Assembly: GCF_015207035.1 (NCBI RefSeq)
Contig: NZ_JADEXQ010000045.1
Location: forward strand, 1 to 48,233
Reading direction: 5' to 3'
DNA from: Romeriopsis navalis LEGE 11480
GTDB lineage: Bacteria; Cyanobacteriota; Cyanobacteriia; Leptolyngbyales; Leptolyngbyaceae
Length of the DNA: 48,233 nt
The notes below the pieces were generated by a model. That model was not told the DNA's origin. It searched no databases and was given only the letters and a program-made list of their open reading frames with translations. Shown piece after piece: positions 26,314 through 35,681 of this stretch. How positions within the stretch are numbered: position 1 is the first letter of the stretch; every line of letters begins with the position of its first letter. Position numbers and translations under genes: made by a program.

Positions 26314-26955
26314 CTACTTGAGTAGCTGGATATTGGAGAAGGTAAATTCCATCGTACCTTCCTCGGTTTTGATTTCGCGGCGGTTGAGGATTTGATAATT
26401 CCCTACCCGTTCATAGGTATCAGTGAATTCACTTTTGCCGCCTTTCGGTTCGCCAGTTTTGGCATCTTGATAGACGGAGTCATAAGTGTGGGATAAACAC
26501 CCCTCCCCCGTATCGTGGAAGGAGAATGTGTTGATGGTGACGATGCTGCCGTGAATTGTGCGATGGACTAAGACAATCTCTTGGTCGCGTACCTTATAGT
26601 GGTCAACTTTGCCATCGATCAAAATTTCTACGGCGCCGCTTTCGTCAGTTTTGCCAAAGCTGAATTGATTGTCAGCGTGGGTTTTCTCAAAGGGCCGACG
26701 AACACGGTGTACGGCAATCTCCCAAAGCTGTCCTTGAACCGCTTTGAGCACTGCTTCGTCCGTAATTTCGGTGACTTCACCTTTAAATCCCATGCGTGGG
26801 TCCGGTGAAACCTTGGCTTTCCCGTGAAATTCGGTGCCTTCGCAACGGTAAGTTACATCAGCTGTGTAGCCTGGAAAATCATGATCCCAGGTATAGCGAT
26901 TATCGTAAGCTGCTTTAAACAGGGTGGTTGCATCGGTGCCCACAGCAATATTCAT
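26314..26955 (-). CDS. DUF3386 protein
   Basis: A cyanobacterial/chloroplast-type conserved protein of 213 residues. It is soluble and beta-rich, with no signal peptide: FKAAYDNRYTWDHDFPGY at the start, then VTYRCEGTEFHGKAKV, an INTFSFHDTGEGCLSHTYDS centre and the closing FTDTYERVGNYQILNRRE. The order matches the DUF3386 family as I remember it. Its role is unknown. It is 61 bases upstream of nfu on the same strand, so co-transcription is possible. Confidence 0.88.
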   Translation of the reverse strand: MNIAVGTDATTLFKAAYDNRYTWDHDFPGYTADVTYRCEGTEFHGKAKVSPDPRMGFKGEVTEITDEAVLKAVQGQLWEIAVHRVRRPFEKTHADNQFSFGKTDESGAVEILIDGKVDHYKVRDQEIVLVHRTIHGSIVTINTFSFHDTGEGCLSHTYDSVYQDAKTGEPKGGKSEFTDTYERVGNYQILNRREIKTEEGTMEFTFSNIQLLK

Positions 26956-27060
26956 AGACCAAACTCCGTAAGCTCTGCATCTACTAGCATACTAAGTTCT
27001 GTGGCTGACGTGTAGGTTGGGCTGAGGTCGTAGTTTTACGCTATGGGCTGAGTGTTGGAC

Positions 27061-28848
27061 TTAGCCCGAATTGATCACCGGTTCTTGAAACAACGGAATG
27101 GTAAATGTAACTGTGGATCCAAGGCCTTCGCCGAGGCTATAGAAGTTAATCGTGCCCCCCATTTCCTCAATTAGTCGTTGGGAAATGGCTAGCCCGAGTC
27201 CAGTGCCGCCGTAGCGTCGAGTGAGAGAGCCATCAATTTGGCTAAAGGATTGGAAGAGCCGGTCTTGCTTTTCTAGGGAAACGCCAATTCCGGTATCCGC
27301 AACTTTGACCATGGCGACGCCAGGAAATTCCCGATCATGCACAGCGACTTTCTTCCGGATGATTTCGGTGGTAATCGTAATCCCCCCTTCGTGGGTGAAT
27401 TTGATCGCGTTGCCGGCGAGATTGATCAAGACCTGCTTGAGACATTTAAAGTTGCCATAGACAATCACTGGGTCGAGGGTCGAGGGCATTTGGACTTCGC
27501 AGCTCAGATCTTTGTGATAGGCTGAGGGGCCTTGTTGACGATCGATATCTTGGAGCAGTTCATTCAGATTAACGGCACTGCATTCAATTTGCATTTTGCC
27601 CGCTTCGATCTTGGCCAAGTTCAGCACATCATTCAGGACTTCGAGCAGATGCTCCGATAACTGAAAGGCTTCCCGCAAAAATTCGTCTTGTTCTTCCTGG
27701 TCGTCGGCCATGCCGTCAAGGACTAGTTTGAGAAAACCCATCAGCCCATTTAGGGGGGTGCGTAGTTCGTGTGAAGTATTGGCTAAAAATTCACTTTTGA
27801 GCCGTGAAGCCTCTTCTGCCTGTTGTCGAGCTTCTTCTAGGGCTTCCTGTTTGCGGACGGCCTTAGTACTTGCTTTCTGCAGCTCATTGAATAAGGTTGC
27901 ATGGGCAATCGCGGTGCCAACTTGATCGGCTAGTTCTCGCACAAATGCCACTTCGGTAGCGGCCCAACGGCGGGGGCGATCGCATTGCTCAAGCACAATC
28001 AGACCGTTTGGTTTGTCTTGGTAGCCGGTGGCAATAATTAAGCGCGTACTGGGTTTCTGAGTCTCTGGATCGACTTCTTGGGCGACAACGCACGGACTAT
28101 GGGGAGTGATCGAGGCGTTGGGTGCTTCTAGGTCTGTGGGCCGGAATCGTTTGAGCGCTTGGGCGAGGGCCTGATCTTGCGCAATTTCCAGGGTCGTGCC
28201 GAGCGTGGCTGGGAGGTCGGGTTGGCGATATTCTGCTTCGATCGTGACATGCTGCCCCTTCGGGTCGATCGAATAAATACAGCAACGACAGACCTGAATA
28301 TCTTCGCCGAGGCCATTGACCGCTTGTTGCCAAATCGTGTTCAGGTCGAGGGTCTGCCGGATTTTCCAGGCGAGTTGATTCGCATGCCGCGAATCAAGAT
28401 GTGGGTGGGTGGGAGCAACGGTGTTACTTGCCAGTGAGATGCCAGTGACCGTGATCCCAATCGTTGTTTGATCCGGTGCTTGGAGTGGTGCCATTGCCAG
28501 GGCGAGCCGTTCAGTAATCGTGCCCCGTTGAAAGTCACATTCGAAATGTTCTGGCTGTCCGGTGTGGAGGACGCGATCAAATCGTTGTAAATAGTTGTCT
28601 AAGCTAACGGGGCGGATCGCCGCGTCCTGTAAAGGCTGACCAACCATTTGCCCCAGCACAATTCCTTGTGCCTCAGCGTTGGCCCAGTGGATTGAGAGGC
28701 AATGGCCAGAACGATCGTGAAGCAGCAAGAAATTCACTGACTCCGGATCCGATTTTAAGTCTGCAGTGCAGGCATTAAACAGCATGAACAGAGGAAGGTT
28801 GGGTAATTGATTGAGACATTGGGGCTCCGTTAAGGATGATGCGGTCAC
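27061..28848 (-). CDS. sensor histidine kinase (PAS-GAF-HisKA-HATPase)
   Basis: 595 residues from GTG 28848. A PAS-like N-domain (about 35-135) is followed by GAF (about 165-320; VCRCCIYSID, TEVAFVRELADQVGTAIAHA), a coiled linker (325-350), the H-box FLANTSHELRTPLNGLMGF with His360, the N box LKQVLINLAGNAIKFTHEGG, and G boxes DTGIGVSLEKQ and GTGLGLAISQRL. There is no receiver domain or membrane helix. The GAF ending WAATEVAFVRELADQV is typical of phytochrome-like and cyanobacterial GAF kinases, but no bilin Cys is seen in the expected place. The partner regulator is not in the neighbourhood. Confidence 0.94.
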   Translation of the reverse strand: MTASSLTEPQCLNQLPNLPLFMLFNACTADLKSDPESVNFLLLHDRSGHCLSIHWANAEAQGIVLGQMVGQPLQDAAIRPVSLDNYLQRFDRVLHTGQPEHFECDFQRGTITERLALAMAPLQAPDQTTIGITVTGISLASNTVAPTHPHLDSRHANQLAWKIRQTLDLNTIWQQAVNGLGEDIQVCRCCIYSIDPKGQHVTIEAEYRQPDLPATLGTTLEIAQDQALAQALKRFRPTDLEAPNASITPHSPCVVAQEVDPETQKPSTRLIIATGYQDKPNGLIVLEQCDRPRRWAATEVAFVRELADQVGTAIAHATLFNELQKASTKAVRKQEALEEARQQAEEASRLKSEFLANTSHELRTPLNGLMGFLKLVLDGMADDQEEQDEFLREAFQLSEHLLEVLNDVLNLAKIEAGKMQIECSAVNLNELLQDIDRQQGPSAYHKDLSCEVQMPSTLDPVIVYGNFKCLKQVLINLAGNAIKFTHEGGITITTEIIRKKVAVHDREFPGVAMVKVADTGIGVSLEKQDRLFQSFSQIDGSLTRRYGGTGLGLAISQRLIEEMGGTINFYSLGEGLGSTVTFTIPLFQEPVINSG

Positions 28849-29159
28849 GCGAAGAACGTCGGATGCCGTTGGCTAAACTCCGCAGAACTACCAATAATAG
28901 AATCGCGAATTTATGAAGATTTCGCAAATACCCATATGCTAATGACGCCATTTGCGGATGCACAATCGTCCAATTACGGAGAATTGCGTTAATGCGATTT
29001 TGCTTGGGCGGCCGGTGCGCAATGCATCAATCCTTTCAATATATTTTCTCTCGAACCGGAAAATAAGCGGCGATAATTCTCTAGGGGGCGTATGATTTGC
29101 CATCGGCCTGATTGGGCCTAGAATATGGTTAAGAAACTTCAACTTGTTTAAGTGGCCCC
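28849..29159. other. 311-base divergent promoter region
   Basis: Lies between the kinase (minus) and lepA (plus). Apart from the lepA promoter candidate at 29097-29124 I see no conserved element, and no credible small frame. Confidence 0.5.
29097..29124 (+). promoter_or_regulatory. candidate lepA promoter
   Basis: TTGCCA (29097-29102) and TAGAAT (29119-29124) are spaced by 16 bases, close to the sigma-70 consensus. They lie 36 bases before the lepA ATG. Confidence 0.5.
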
Positions 29160-30974
29160 ATGACCGACGTACCCGTTCAACGTATCCGTAACTTCTCGAT
29201 CATCGCGCATATCGACCATGGTAAGTCTACCCTTGCTGATCGGTTGCTCCAGGAGACGGGCACTGTCGAATCGCGGGATATGAAGGAGCAGTTTCTCGAC
29301 AGTATGGATATTGAGCGGGAACGGGGAATTACGATCAAGCTGCAGGCGGCCCGGATGAATTACACGGCCCAGGATGGGGAAGAGTACATCCTGAACTTGA
29401 TCGATACGCCCGGACATGTGGACTTTTCCTATGAAGTTTCGCGCTCATTGGCCGCCTGTGAAGGTGCTTTGCTCGTGGTTGATGCCTCGCAAGGCGTGGA
29501 GGCCCAAACCTTGGCCAATGTATATCTCGCTTTAGAGAATGATCTAGAGGTGATTCCGGTATTAAATAAAATTGATTTGCCCGGCGCTGAACCCGATCGG
29601 GTGGCGGGTGAAATTGAGGAAGTAATTGGTCTGGACTGTACCGAGGCGATTCAAGCATCGGCGAAAGCGGGGATCGGCATTGATGCGATTTTAGAGTCGA
29701 TTGTCAAAGATGTCCCGCCGCCTCAGGACAATGTGGATAAGCCATTGCGGGCTTTGGTATTTGACAGCTATTACGATGCTTATCGTGGGGTCGTCGTCTA
29801 TTTTCGGGTGATGGATGGCACGGTCAAGACCGGCGATAAGGTGCGGTTTATGGCTTCGGGTAAAGAATACGTGCTGGATGAGGTCGGTGTGCTGGCCCCG
29901 AATCAAGTCAAGGTTGATGCGCTACATGCAGGCGAAGTGGGTTACTTATCGGCTTCGATTAAGGCGGTGGAAGACGCCCGTGTGGGTGACACGATCACCT
30001 TGGCTACCAAGCCGGCTAAGGAGCCATTCCCCGGCTATGTGGAAGCGACCCCGATGGTTTTTTGTGGTCTGTTTCCCACAGATGCGGATCAATTTCCTGA
30101 TTTGCGCGAGGCCCTCGATAAGTTGCGTCTGAATGATGCGGCATTGCAGTACGAACCGGAAACTTCCAGTGCAATGGGCTTTGGATTCCGCTGTGGCTTC
30201 CTCGGTCTGCTGCATATGGAGATCGTGCAGGAGCGTTTGGAGCGGGAATATAATTTGGATTTGATTACAACGGCGCCATCGGTGGTTTATCGGGTCACGA
30301 CGATTAAGGATGAAGTCGTGCTGGTGGATAATCCGGCCCACCTCCCCGATGTGCAACATCGGGAGAAAATGGAAGAGCCCTACGTCAAGATGGAAGTGAT
30401 TACACCTGAGACTTATGTGGGCACGCTGATGGAGTTATGTCAGCAGCGGCGTGGGGCGTTTATTGACATGAAATATTTGACACCGGGCCGGACGACTTTA
30501 GTTTATGAAATGCCTTTGGCGGAGGTCGTGACGGATTTCTTTGATCAGATGAAGTCGCGTTCGCGGGGGTATGCCAGCATGGAATATCAGCTAATTGGCT
30601 ACCGCGTTAATAACTTGGTGAAGTTGGATGTAATGATTAATGGTGATCCGGTTGATCCGTTGGCGACGATCGTGCATCGCGATAAAGCCTATGGAGTCGG
30701 ACGGGCGTTAGCGGAGAAGCTGAAAGAGCTGATTCCACGGCATCAGTTCAAGATTCCGATTCAAGCCGCGATCGGAGCGAAGGTGATTGCCAGTGAACAT
30801 ATTCCCGCTTTGCGCAAGGACGTCTTGGCCAAGTGCTACGGGGGCGATATCTCCCGGAAGAAAAAGTTATTGCAGAAACAGGCGAAAGGTAAAAAACGGA
30901 TGAAGTCGATCGGCACAGTTGACGTACCGCAAGCGGCATTTATGGCCGTGTTGAAGATCGGTTCCGATTCCTAG
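29160..30974 (+). CDS. lepA: elongation factor 4 (LepA)
   Basis: A ribosome-associated GTPase that binds after translocation and helps translation or ribosome assembly under stress. It has 604 residues. G-domain motifs are [15 protein letters not shown] (G1), the switch I region with [20 protein letters not shown] (G3) and [13 protein letters not shown] (G4). EF-G-like domains II, III and V follow, and the LepA-specific C-terminal domain ends with [20 protein letters not shown] and [18 protein letters not shown]. The ATG at 29160 is the conserved start. It is followed by its own terminator. Confidence 0.98.
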   Translation: MTDVPVQRIRNFSIIAHIDHGKSTLADRLLQETGTVESRDMKEQFLDSMDIERERGITIKLQAARMNYTAQDGEEYILNLIDTPGHVDFSYEVSRSLAACEGALLVVDASQGVEAQTLANVYLALENDLEVIPVLNKIDLPGAEPDRVAGEIEEVIGLDCTEAIQASAKAGIGIDAILESIVKDVPPPQDNVDKPLRALVFDSYYDAYRGVVVYFRVMDGTVKTGDKVRFMASGKEYVLDEVGVLAPNQVKVDALHAGEVGYLSASIKAVEDARVGDTITLATKPAKEPFPGYVEATPMVFCGLFPTDADQFPDLREALDKLRLNDAALQYEPETSSAMGFGFRCGFLGLLHMEIVQERLEREYNLDLITTAPSVVYRVTTIKDEVVLVDNPAHLPDVQHREKMEEPYVKMEVITPETYVGTLMELCQQRRGAFIDMKYLTPGRTTLVYEMPLAEVVTDFFDQMKSRSRGYASMEYQLIGYRVNNLVKLDVMINGDPVDPLATIVHRDKAYGVGRALAEKLKELIPRHQFKIPIQAAIGAKVIASEHIPALRKDVLAKCYGGDISRKKKLLQKQAKGKKRMKSIGTVDVPQAAFMAVLKIGSDS

Positions 30975-31337
30975 GATTGACTGGATAATCGGAATAATCT
31001 GAGGGATTAACGCGCGGCAGCAGTGCACTCGATCGGCTGCCGCGTGCTTTTGTATTTATTCCAGTAAAATTATTTTTATGAATTCTTCACCTTAGAAAGG
31101 TAAAAAAAGTCAAGGGCTAAATAGCTGAAGTTCCAAATCCTTTTAAAATTCATTTCAGAGAAATTCGGTTGACCGAGTGGGATGAATCCGAGGATCGGGG
31201 AAACGGTATAGCGATGCTGCAGATTCCGTGAACTCATCAAGATAGCAGTTGGGTAGTCTGGGGCATCTTAGGATCAACGGATTGCCGACATACGGCTATA
31301 GACCAAATTATTGACAACGCACTAGCGAGTACAACGT
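30975..31337. other. 363-base intergenic region: lepA terminator and long uxs leader
   Basis: After the lepA terminator, about 285 bases remain before uxs. They contain short self-complementary pieces (CGGTTGACCG near 31168; GGATTGCCG..CGGC near 31279) and a -10-like TATAGA at 31297-31302 without a good -35 box. I recognise no known riboswitch. Confidence 0.5.
31012..31052 (+). terminator. lepA terminator
   Basis: A 9-10 bp stem CGCGGCAGC/GCTGCCGCG (31013-31021 and 31036-31044) with a 14-base loop is followed by TGCTTTTGT. It begins 38 bases after the lepA stop. Confidence 0.75.
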
Positions 31338-32297
31338 ATGCGAATTCTTGTGACAGGTGGCGCAGGCTTTATCGGCTCTCACCTCATTGATCGGTTGATG
31401 AACCAGGGGCATGAAGTCATCTGCTTGGATAACTTTTATACCGGAACAAAGCGCAATATTGAGCATTGGATAGGCAATCCGTATTTTGAGTTGGTACGCC
31501 ACGACATCACTGAGCCAATTCGCTTAGAAGTTGATCAAATTTATCATTTAGCTTGTCCGGCTTCCCCGGTTCACTATCAGTCCAATCCGGTCAAGACGAT
31601 CAAGACCAATGTGATGGGCACGCTGAACATGTTGGGCTTGGCCAAGCGCGTTAACGCGCGCTTCTTGTTAGCTTCGACCTCCGAAGTTTATGGGGACCCG
31701 GAAGTTCACCCGCAGCCAGAAGAGTATCGTGGCAATGTTAATCCGATCGGAATTCGGAGCTGTTATGACGAAGGCAAGCGGGTCGCTGAAACCTTAGCAT
31801 TTGATTACCACCGACAAAACCAGGTGGATATTCGCGTGATGCGGATTTTTAATACCTATGGTCCACGGATGTTGGAAAACGATGGCCGCGTTGTCAGTAA
31901 CCTTATCGTGCAAGCACTGAAAGGAATTCCGCTCACAATCTACGGTGACGGTTCACAAACCCGCAGCTTCTGCTATGTGTCTGACTTGGTCGAAGGCATG
32001 ATGCGGTTAATGAATGGCGACCAAATTGGGCCGATTAATATTGGTAATCCCGGGGAGTACACCATCCTCGAACTGGCGAAAACGATTCAGGAAATGATCA
32101 ATCCGGATACGGATCTGAAATTTGAGCCGTTGCCGCAGGATGACCCATTGCGCCGTAAGCCAGATATTACAAAAGCCAAACAGTATTTGGATTGGGAGCC
32201 GACGATTGCCTTGCAAGAGGGCCTCACCAAAACGATTGAAGATTTCCGGAAACGGGTTGAGATTTCGGCGGCGGAAGCAGCTCTCTCGGCCAAGTAG
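31338..32297 (+). CDS. uxs: UDP-glucuronate decarboxylase (UDP-xylose synthase)
   Basis: An extended short-chain dehydrogenase of 319 residues that converts UDP-glucuronate to UDP-xylose. It has the NAD-binding GGAGFIGSH (7-15), Asp31 for the ribose, the catalytic Ser/Thr-Glu region [17 protein letters not shown] and Tyr143-x3-Lys147 (SCYDEGKR). The pair [18 protein letters not shown] and [18 protein letters not shown] and the Arg/Glu set HDITEP and [15 protein letters not shown] are typical of UXS. It lies 90 bases upstream of ugd, which supplies its substrate, so the two form a pathway operon for capsule or exopolysaccharide. Confidence 0.96.
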   Translation: MRILVTGGAGFIGSHLIDRLMNQGHEVICLDNFYTGTKRNIEHWIGNPYFELVRHDITEPIRLEVDQIYHLACPASPVHYQSNPVKTIKTNVMGTLNMLGLAKRVNARFLLASTSEVYGDPEVHPQPEEYRGNVNPIGIRSCYDEGKRVAETLAFDYHRQNQVDIRVMRIFNTYGPRMLENDGRVVSNLIVQALKGIPLTIYGDGSQTRSFCYVSDLVEGMMRLMNGDQIGPINIGNPGEYTILELAKTIQEMINPDTDLKFEPLPQDDPLRRKPDITKAKQYLDWEPTIALQEGLTKTIEDFRKRVEISAAEAALSAK

Positions 32298-32387
32298 AAC
32301 GGGATTTCTCGTGGCCTAAGCGCGTTTTGTACTCGTTTGGGCAGTCTTAATGTAAACCATCAACCATTGTTTGTTAGAGGATTTGCT

Positions 32388-33767
32388 ATGCGCGTCTGTG
32401 TAATCGGAACTGGGTATGTCGGATTGGTGACGGGTGCTTGTTTGGCCCATATTGGCCATGAAGTGATCTGCGTTGATAATAACGAAGCTAAAGTTAAGCT
32501 GATGCAATCCGGTCAGTCGCCGATTTTTGAGCCAGGCTTGTCGGAAATCATGCAGGATGCGATTCAAGCCAATCGCTTGACCTTTACTGCTGACTTGTCC
32601 GCCGGTGTTGAGCATGGCGAAGTTTTGTATATTGCCGTGGGTACACCCGCATTGCCAAGCGGTGACAGTGATACACGTTATGTTGAAGCCGTCGCCCGTG
32701 GCATTGGTGGTTGCCTCAACGGTGGTTATAAAGTTGTGGTCAACAAATCGACTGTGCCCATTGGTTCCGGCGATTGGGTGCGGATGCTGATTCTCGATGG
32801 TATTGCTGAGCGTCAGGCAGAAGCCGTTGGGGCTGGCAGTGTGGCAACGCGACCATCGGAGCCAGAGTTCGATGTGATCAGCAACCCCGAATTCCTGCGT
32901 GAAGGTTCGGCGGTCCTCGATACGTTTAACCCCGATCGCATTGTGCTGGGTGGGAACAGCGATCGGGCGATCAACATGATGAAAGATTTGTACGCCCCAA
33001 TTATTTCCCGTGAGTTTGCGTCGGATAAATCGGCGGCATCCGTGCCCGTTGTGACCACTGATCTGAGTTCCGCTGAGATGATCAAATATGCGGCTAACGC
33101 GTTTTTGGCAACTAAGATTAGCTTTATCAACGAAGTTGCGAATATCTGCGATCGTGTTGGTGCTGATGTCACGCAGGTGGCGAAAGGCATTGGCCTGGAT
33201 TCTCGCATTGGTAGTAAGTTCCTCAATGCTGGCCTGGGTTGGGGGGGATCTTGCTTCCCGAAGGATGTATCAGCACTGATTCACACTGCGGATGATTATG
33301 GATATGAAGCGCAGTTGATGAAAGCGGCGGTTGAAGTCAATCAACGTCAACGCAGTATTACCTTGGAGAAGCTACAGCAAGTTCTCAAGATCTTGAAAGG
33401 TAAGACGGTTGGTTTATTGGGGTTGACCTTCAAACCGGATACCGATGACCTGCGTGATGCCCCAGCATTAGTTTTAATCGAGAATTTGACTCGTCTGGGT
33501 GCGAAGGTAAAAGCCTATGACCCGATTATTTCTCAGAGTGGCATGCGTCATGGGTTATCTGATGTCTTGGTCGAAACTGATCCTGAGCGTTTAGCGGATG
33601 GCTGTGATGCTTTGGTGTTAGTCACTGAGTGGGAAGAGTTCTTGAAACTGGATTATAAAAAAATGGCAGATTTGATGGATTCCCCCATCTTGATTGATGG
33701 TCGGAACTTCCTTGATCAGCCGTCCTTAGAATCCTTTGGCTTCCGCTATGTAGGGATTGGCCGTTAA
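32388..33767 (+). CDS. ugd: UDP-glucose 6-dehydrogenase
   Basis: Oxidises UDP-glucose to UDP-glucuronate with two NAD+. The frame is open from a TTG at 32337, but the ATG at 32388 with an AGAGG ribosome binding site 8 bases upstream gives the proper start MRVCVIGTGYVGLVTG and 459 residues. The domains are NAD-binding (1-200), a central helical domain with SSAEMIKYAANAFLATKISF, and the UDP-binding C-domain. The catalytic thiol is Cys289 in LGWGGSCFPKD. GLTFKPDTDDLRDAPAL is also diagnostic. It is the second gene of the uxs-ugd unit and is followed by two hairpins. Confidence 0.97.
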   Translation: MRVCVIGTGYVGLVTGACLAHIGHEVICVDNNEAKVKLMQSGQSPIFEPGLSEIMQDAIQANRLTFTADLSAGVEHGEVLYIAVGTPALPSGDSDTRYVEAVARGIGGCLNGGYKVVVNKSTVPIGSGDWVRMLILDGIAERQAEAVGAGSVATRPSEPEFDVISNPEFLREGSAVLDTFNPDRIVLGGNSDRAINMMKDLYAPIISREFASDKSAASVPVVTTDLSSAEMIKYAANAFLATKISFINEVANICDRVGADVTQVAKGIGLDSRIGSKFLNAGLGWGGSCFPKDVSALIHTADDYGYEAQLMKAAVEVNQRQRSITLEKLQQVLKILKGKTVGLLGLTFKPDTDDLRDAPALVLIENLTRLGAKVKAYDPIISQSGMRHGLSDVLVETDPERLADGCDALVLVTEWEEFLKLDYKKMADLMDSPILIDGRNFLDQPSLESFGFRYVGIGR

Positions 33768-33777
33768 AGCCCTAATT

Positions 33778-33818
33778 AATCGATCGCTGGTTGGACATCG
33801 TATCGCCAGCGATCGATT
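33778..33818. repeat. 13-bp inverted repeat after ugd
   Basis: AATCGATCGCTGG (33778-33790) pairs with CCAGCGATCGATT (33806-33818) over a 15-base loop. It has no T run, so it is probably a 3'-end stabilising hairpin or HIP1-derived repeat. Confidence 0.65.
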
Positions 33819-33834
33819 GAAATAGTTCCAAAGT

Positions 33835-33870
33835 AAAAAGGCGGCTCCGCTGATGGGAGACCGCCTTTTT
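33835..33870 (+). terminator. bidirectional terminator between ugd and tRNA-Val
   Basis: AAAAAGGCGG (33835-33844) pairs with CCGCCTTTTT (33861-33870). The ends are T runs in both directions, so it can stop the ugd transcript on the plus strand and the tRNA transcript on the minus strand. Confidence 0.85.
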
Positions 33871-33885
33871 AGTAGTAGATTGCAA

Positions 33886-33957
33886 TGGGCAATGAGGGAT
33901 TCGAACCCCCGGCCTTCTCCTTGTAAGGGAGACACTCTACCGCTGAGTTAATTGCCC
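33886..33957 (-). tRNA. tRNA-Val (UAC anticodon)
   Basis: On the minus strand it folds with acceptor GGGCAAT/ATTGCCC, D arm AACTCAGCGGTAGAGT, anticodon stem TCTCC/GGAGA enclosing CTTACAA (anticodon UAC) and T arm GGGGGTTCGAATCCCTC. The discriminator is A and no CCA is encoded. A -10-like TATAGT lies just upstream (plus-strand 33972-33977). Confidence 0.97.
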
Positions 33958-34011
33958 ACTCAGTGATACTTACTATATCAGACTGTTTGAAAAATTGGAA
34001 TTGAGAATTTG

Positions 34012-34025
34012 GCCTGGCGCCAGGC
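34012..34025. promoter_or_regulatory. perfect 14-bp palindrome
   Basis: GCCTGGCGCCAGGC is self-complementary. It lies in the divergent space between tRNA-Val(UAC) and the DUF2227 gene, 105 bases before the latter, and could be an operator. No factor is suggested by the sequence. Confidence 0.45.
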
Positions 34026-34130
34026 TGAAATTTCCGTAGGAATAACCAGAAGCGAATTTTGGGATGGTCAGTACTATTAAGACCGAATTTTTGATAAATT
34101 CGTTTGTAATGCATCCGTTCTCTTTTTGCT

Positions 34131-34724
34131 ATGCCTTCTGGTCGGACTCATGACAGTATTACGCTCTGGTGTTTGCCGGTGTTGGCCTTCCTGGGCTGGT
34201 GGATGACGCAGGATGGGCTGTTGGTGCTAATTTTGTGTGGTTGTTTTCTCTTTAGTGGCCTGATGTTTGGGCCTGATTTAGATATTTATTCGCAGCAATA
34301 CCAGCGCTGGGGTGTGATTAAGTGGGTTTGGTTGCCCTATCGGCGCAGTATGAGTCATCGATCGGTACTATCCCATGGTGTGGTGATCGGTACGGTGCTG
34401 CGGGTTGCCTATGTCACGACGTTAGTTTTGTTGTCGACGGTCAGTATCTATTTTGTCTGGTCAATTTGGCAGCAGCTTTTGGGCAATATCAGCTACTGGC
34501 AAGCCTTGTTTCAGCCTTGGTTGGATGGTCATCTAACGGGTCTTTCGCGATCGTTACAGCGTGACCTGCATTTGTGGATTGCGGGATTTGTGGGCTTGGA
34601 GTTGGGTTCGATTAGCCATAGTCTGAGCGATACGGTTTGGTCGTCAATCAAGCGTTATCGCCGTCAGCAGATGCCGAGGGGCAAAAAGAAGTCGGCAAAG
34701 TCCCGAAAAAAGCGGCGGCGCTAA
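34131..34724 (+). CDS. DUF2227 putative metal-binding membrane protein
   Basis: 197 residues from the ATG at 34131. A metal-site pattern is visible: His7-Asp8 (GRTHDSIT), Asp49/Asp51 (FGPDLDIYSQQYQRWG) and His76/His82 (MSHRSVLSHG), with a last SHSLSD near 162. Three to four membrane helices alternate with these loops (about 12-45, 84-125, 145-165). The C-terminus is very basic (GKKKSAKSRKKRRR). The arrangement matches the DUF2227 family of predicted metal-dependent membrane proteins, distantly similar to YdjM-type hydrolases; no substrate is known. Confidence 0.88.
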   Translation: MPSGRTHDSITLWCLPVLAFLGWWMTQDGLLVLILCGCFLFSGLMFGPDLDIYSQQYQRWGVIKWVWLPYRRSMSHRSVLSHGVVIGTVLRVAYVTTLVLLSTVSIYFVWSIWQQLLGNISYWQALFQPWLDGHLTGLSRSLQRDLHLWIAGFVGLELGSISHSLSDTVWSSIKRYRRQQMPRGKKKSAKSRKKRRR

Positions 34725-34829
34725 GTTGCTGATGCGATTGGGATTACGTTCAAGAAAATTTTGTTTCAGCGAAGTTAAAGCCAAAAACGCTACAGTGATT
34801 AAGTCTTTTTTGCTCTGAGGACTGCGCCA

Positions 34830-35672
34830 ATGCCAATTCAGCCTGATTTCCCTGCCTCTGAAGCGGGCACTTTAAAAGCCTTGCAGCAGCTGATTGAAGT
34901 GGTGGCCAAGCTCCGGAATCCGGATGGTGGGTGTCCTTGGGATCTAGCTCAGACAGCGCGATCGTTAACGCCATATATTATCGAAGAAGCCTACGAAACG
35001 GTGCATGCGATTCAAAGTGGGGATCAATCGGAAATTGCCGAAGAATTAGGGGATCTGCTACTACAAGTGATTTTGCAGGCGCAGGTGGCGCAGGATGAGC
35101 AGCAGTTTGATTTAGCGTTCGTCGTACAGCAAATTACGGAAAAAATGATTCGGCGACATCCCCACGTATTTGGTGATATGGTCGTTGCCGATGCTGATGC
35201 CGTGAATCAGAATTGGGAGGCGATTAAAGCGAAGGAAAAAGGCCTCGATCAAAATGCTCAGACTTTGTCCGAGAAGCTCGGTCATAAGGCGAAGTCTTTA
35301 CCCGCCTTAGAAGCTGGTATGAAAATCTCTCAGAAAGCCGCTAAAGCCGGATTCGAATGGGAGAACATTGATGGCGTTTGGGATAAGTTCTATGAGGAAC
35401 TCGATGAATTCCGACATGCGCTGAAACATGAAACGTCCGCTGAGCAGACCGCTGAATTTGGTGATTTGATGTTTAGCTTGTTGCAACTTGCGCGCTGGAC
35501 CGGTATTGATCCGAGTGAAGCACTGGCTGGGACAAATCAACGATTTATCCAGCGGTTACAGAAAATGGAACAATTTGCCGATCGACCGCTAGAAACCTAC
35601 TGCCTCGAAGAGCTAGAAACACTATGGCAGCAGGCCAAGCAAAAACTGGGACAAGGTTCATCGGACGTCTGA
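34830..35672 (+). CDS. mazG: nucleoside triphosphate pyrophosphohydrolase MazG
   Basis: Hydrolyses nucleoside triphosphates, including damaged ones and possibly signalling substrates, to monophosphates and pyrophosphate. The 280 residues hold two MazG domains as in E. coli. The first has CPWDLAQTARSLTPYIIEEA with Glu52, Glu53, Glu56 and the partner EELGDLLLQV with Glu72, Asp75. The second has FYEELDEFRHAL and EFGDLMFSLLQLARW. RRHPHVFGD and NWEAIKAKEK between them are diagnostic. It lies 105 bases after the DUF2227 gene and converges on DUF3611. Confidence 0.97.
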   Translation: MPIQPDFPASEAGTLKALQQLIEVVAKLRNPDGGCPWDLAQTARSLTPYIIEEAYETVHAIQSGDQSEIAEELGDLLLQVILQAQVAQDEQQFDLAFVVQQITEKMIRRHPHVFGDMVVADADAVNQNWEAIKAKEKGLDQNAQTLSEKLGHKAKSLPALEAGMKISQKAAKAGFEWENIDGVWDKFYEELDEFRHALKHETSAEQTAEFGDLMFSLLQLARWTGIDPSEALAGTNQRFIQRLQKMEQFADRPLETYCLEELETLWQQAKQKLGQGSSDV

Positions 35673-35681
35673 CCGGATGAT

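Noticed and set aside
31078-31115. Small hairpin ACCTT-AGA-AAGGT with an A run after lepA
   Set aside because: The stem is only 5 bp and the T run is on the wrong side for a terminator on either strand.
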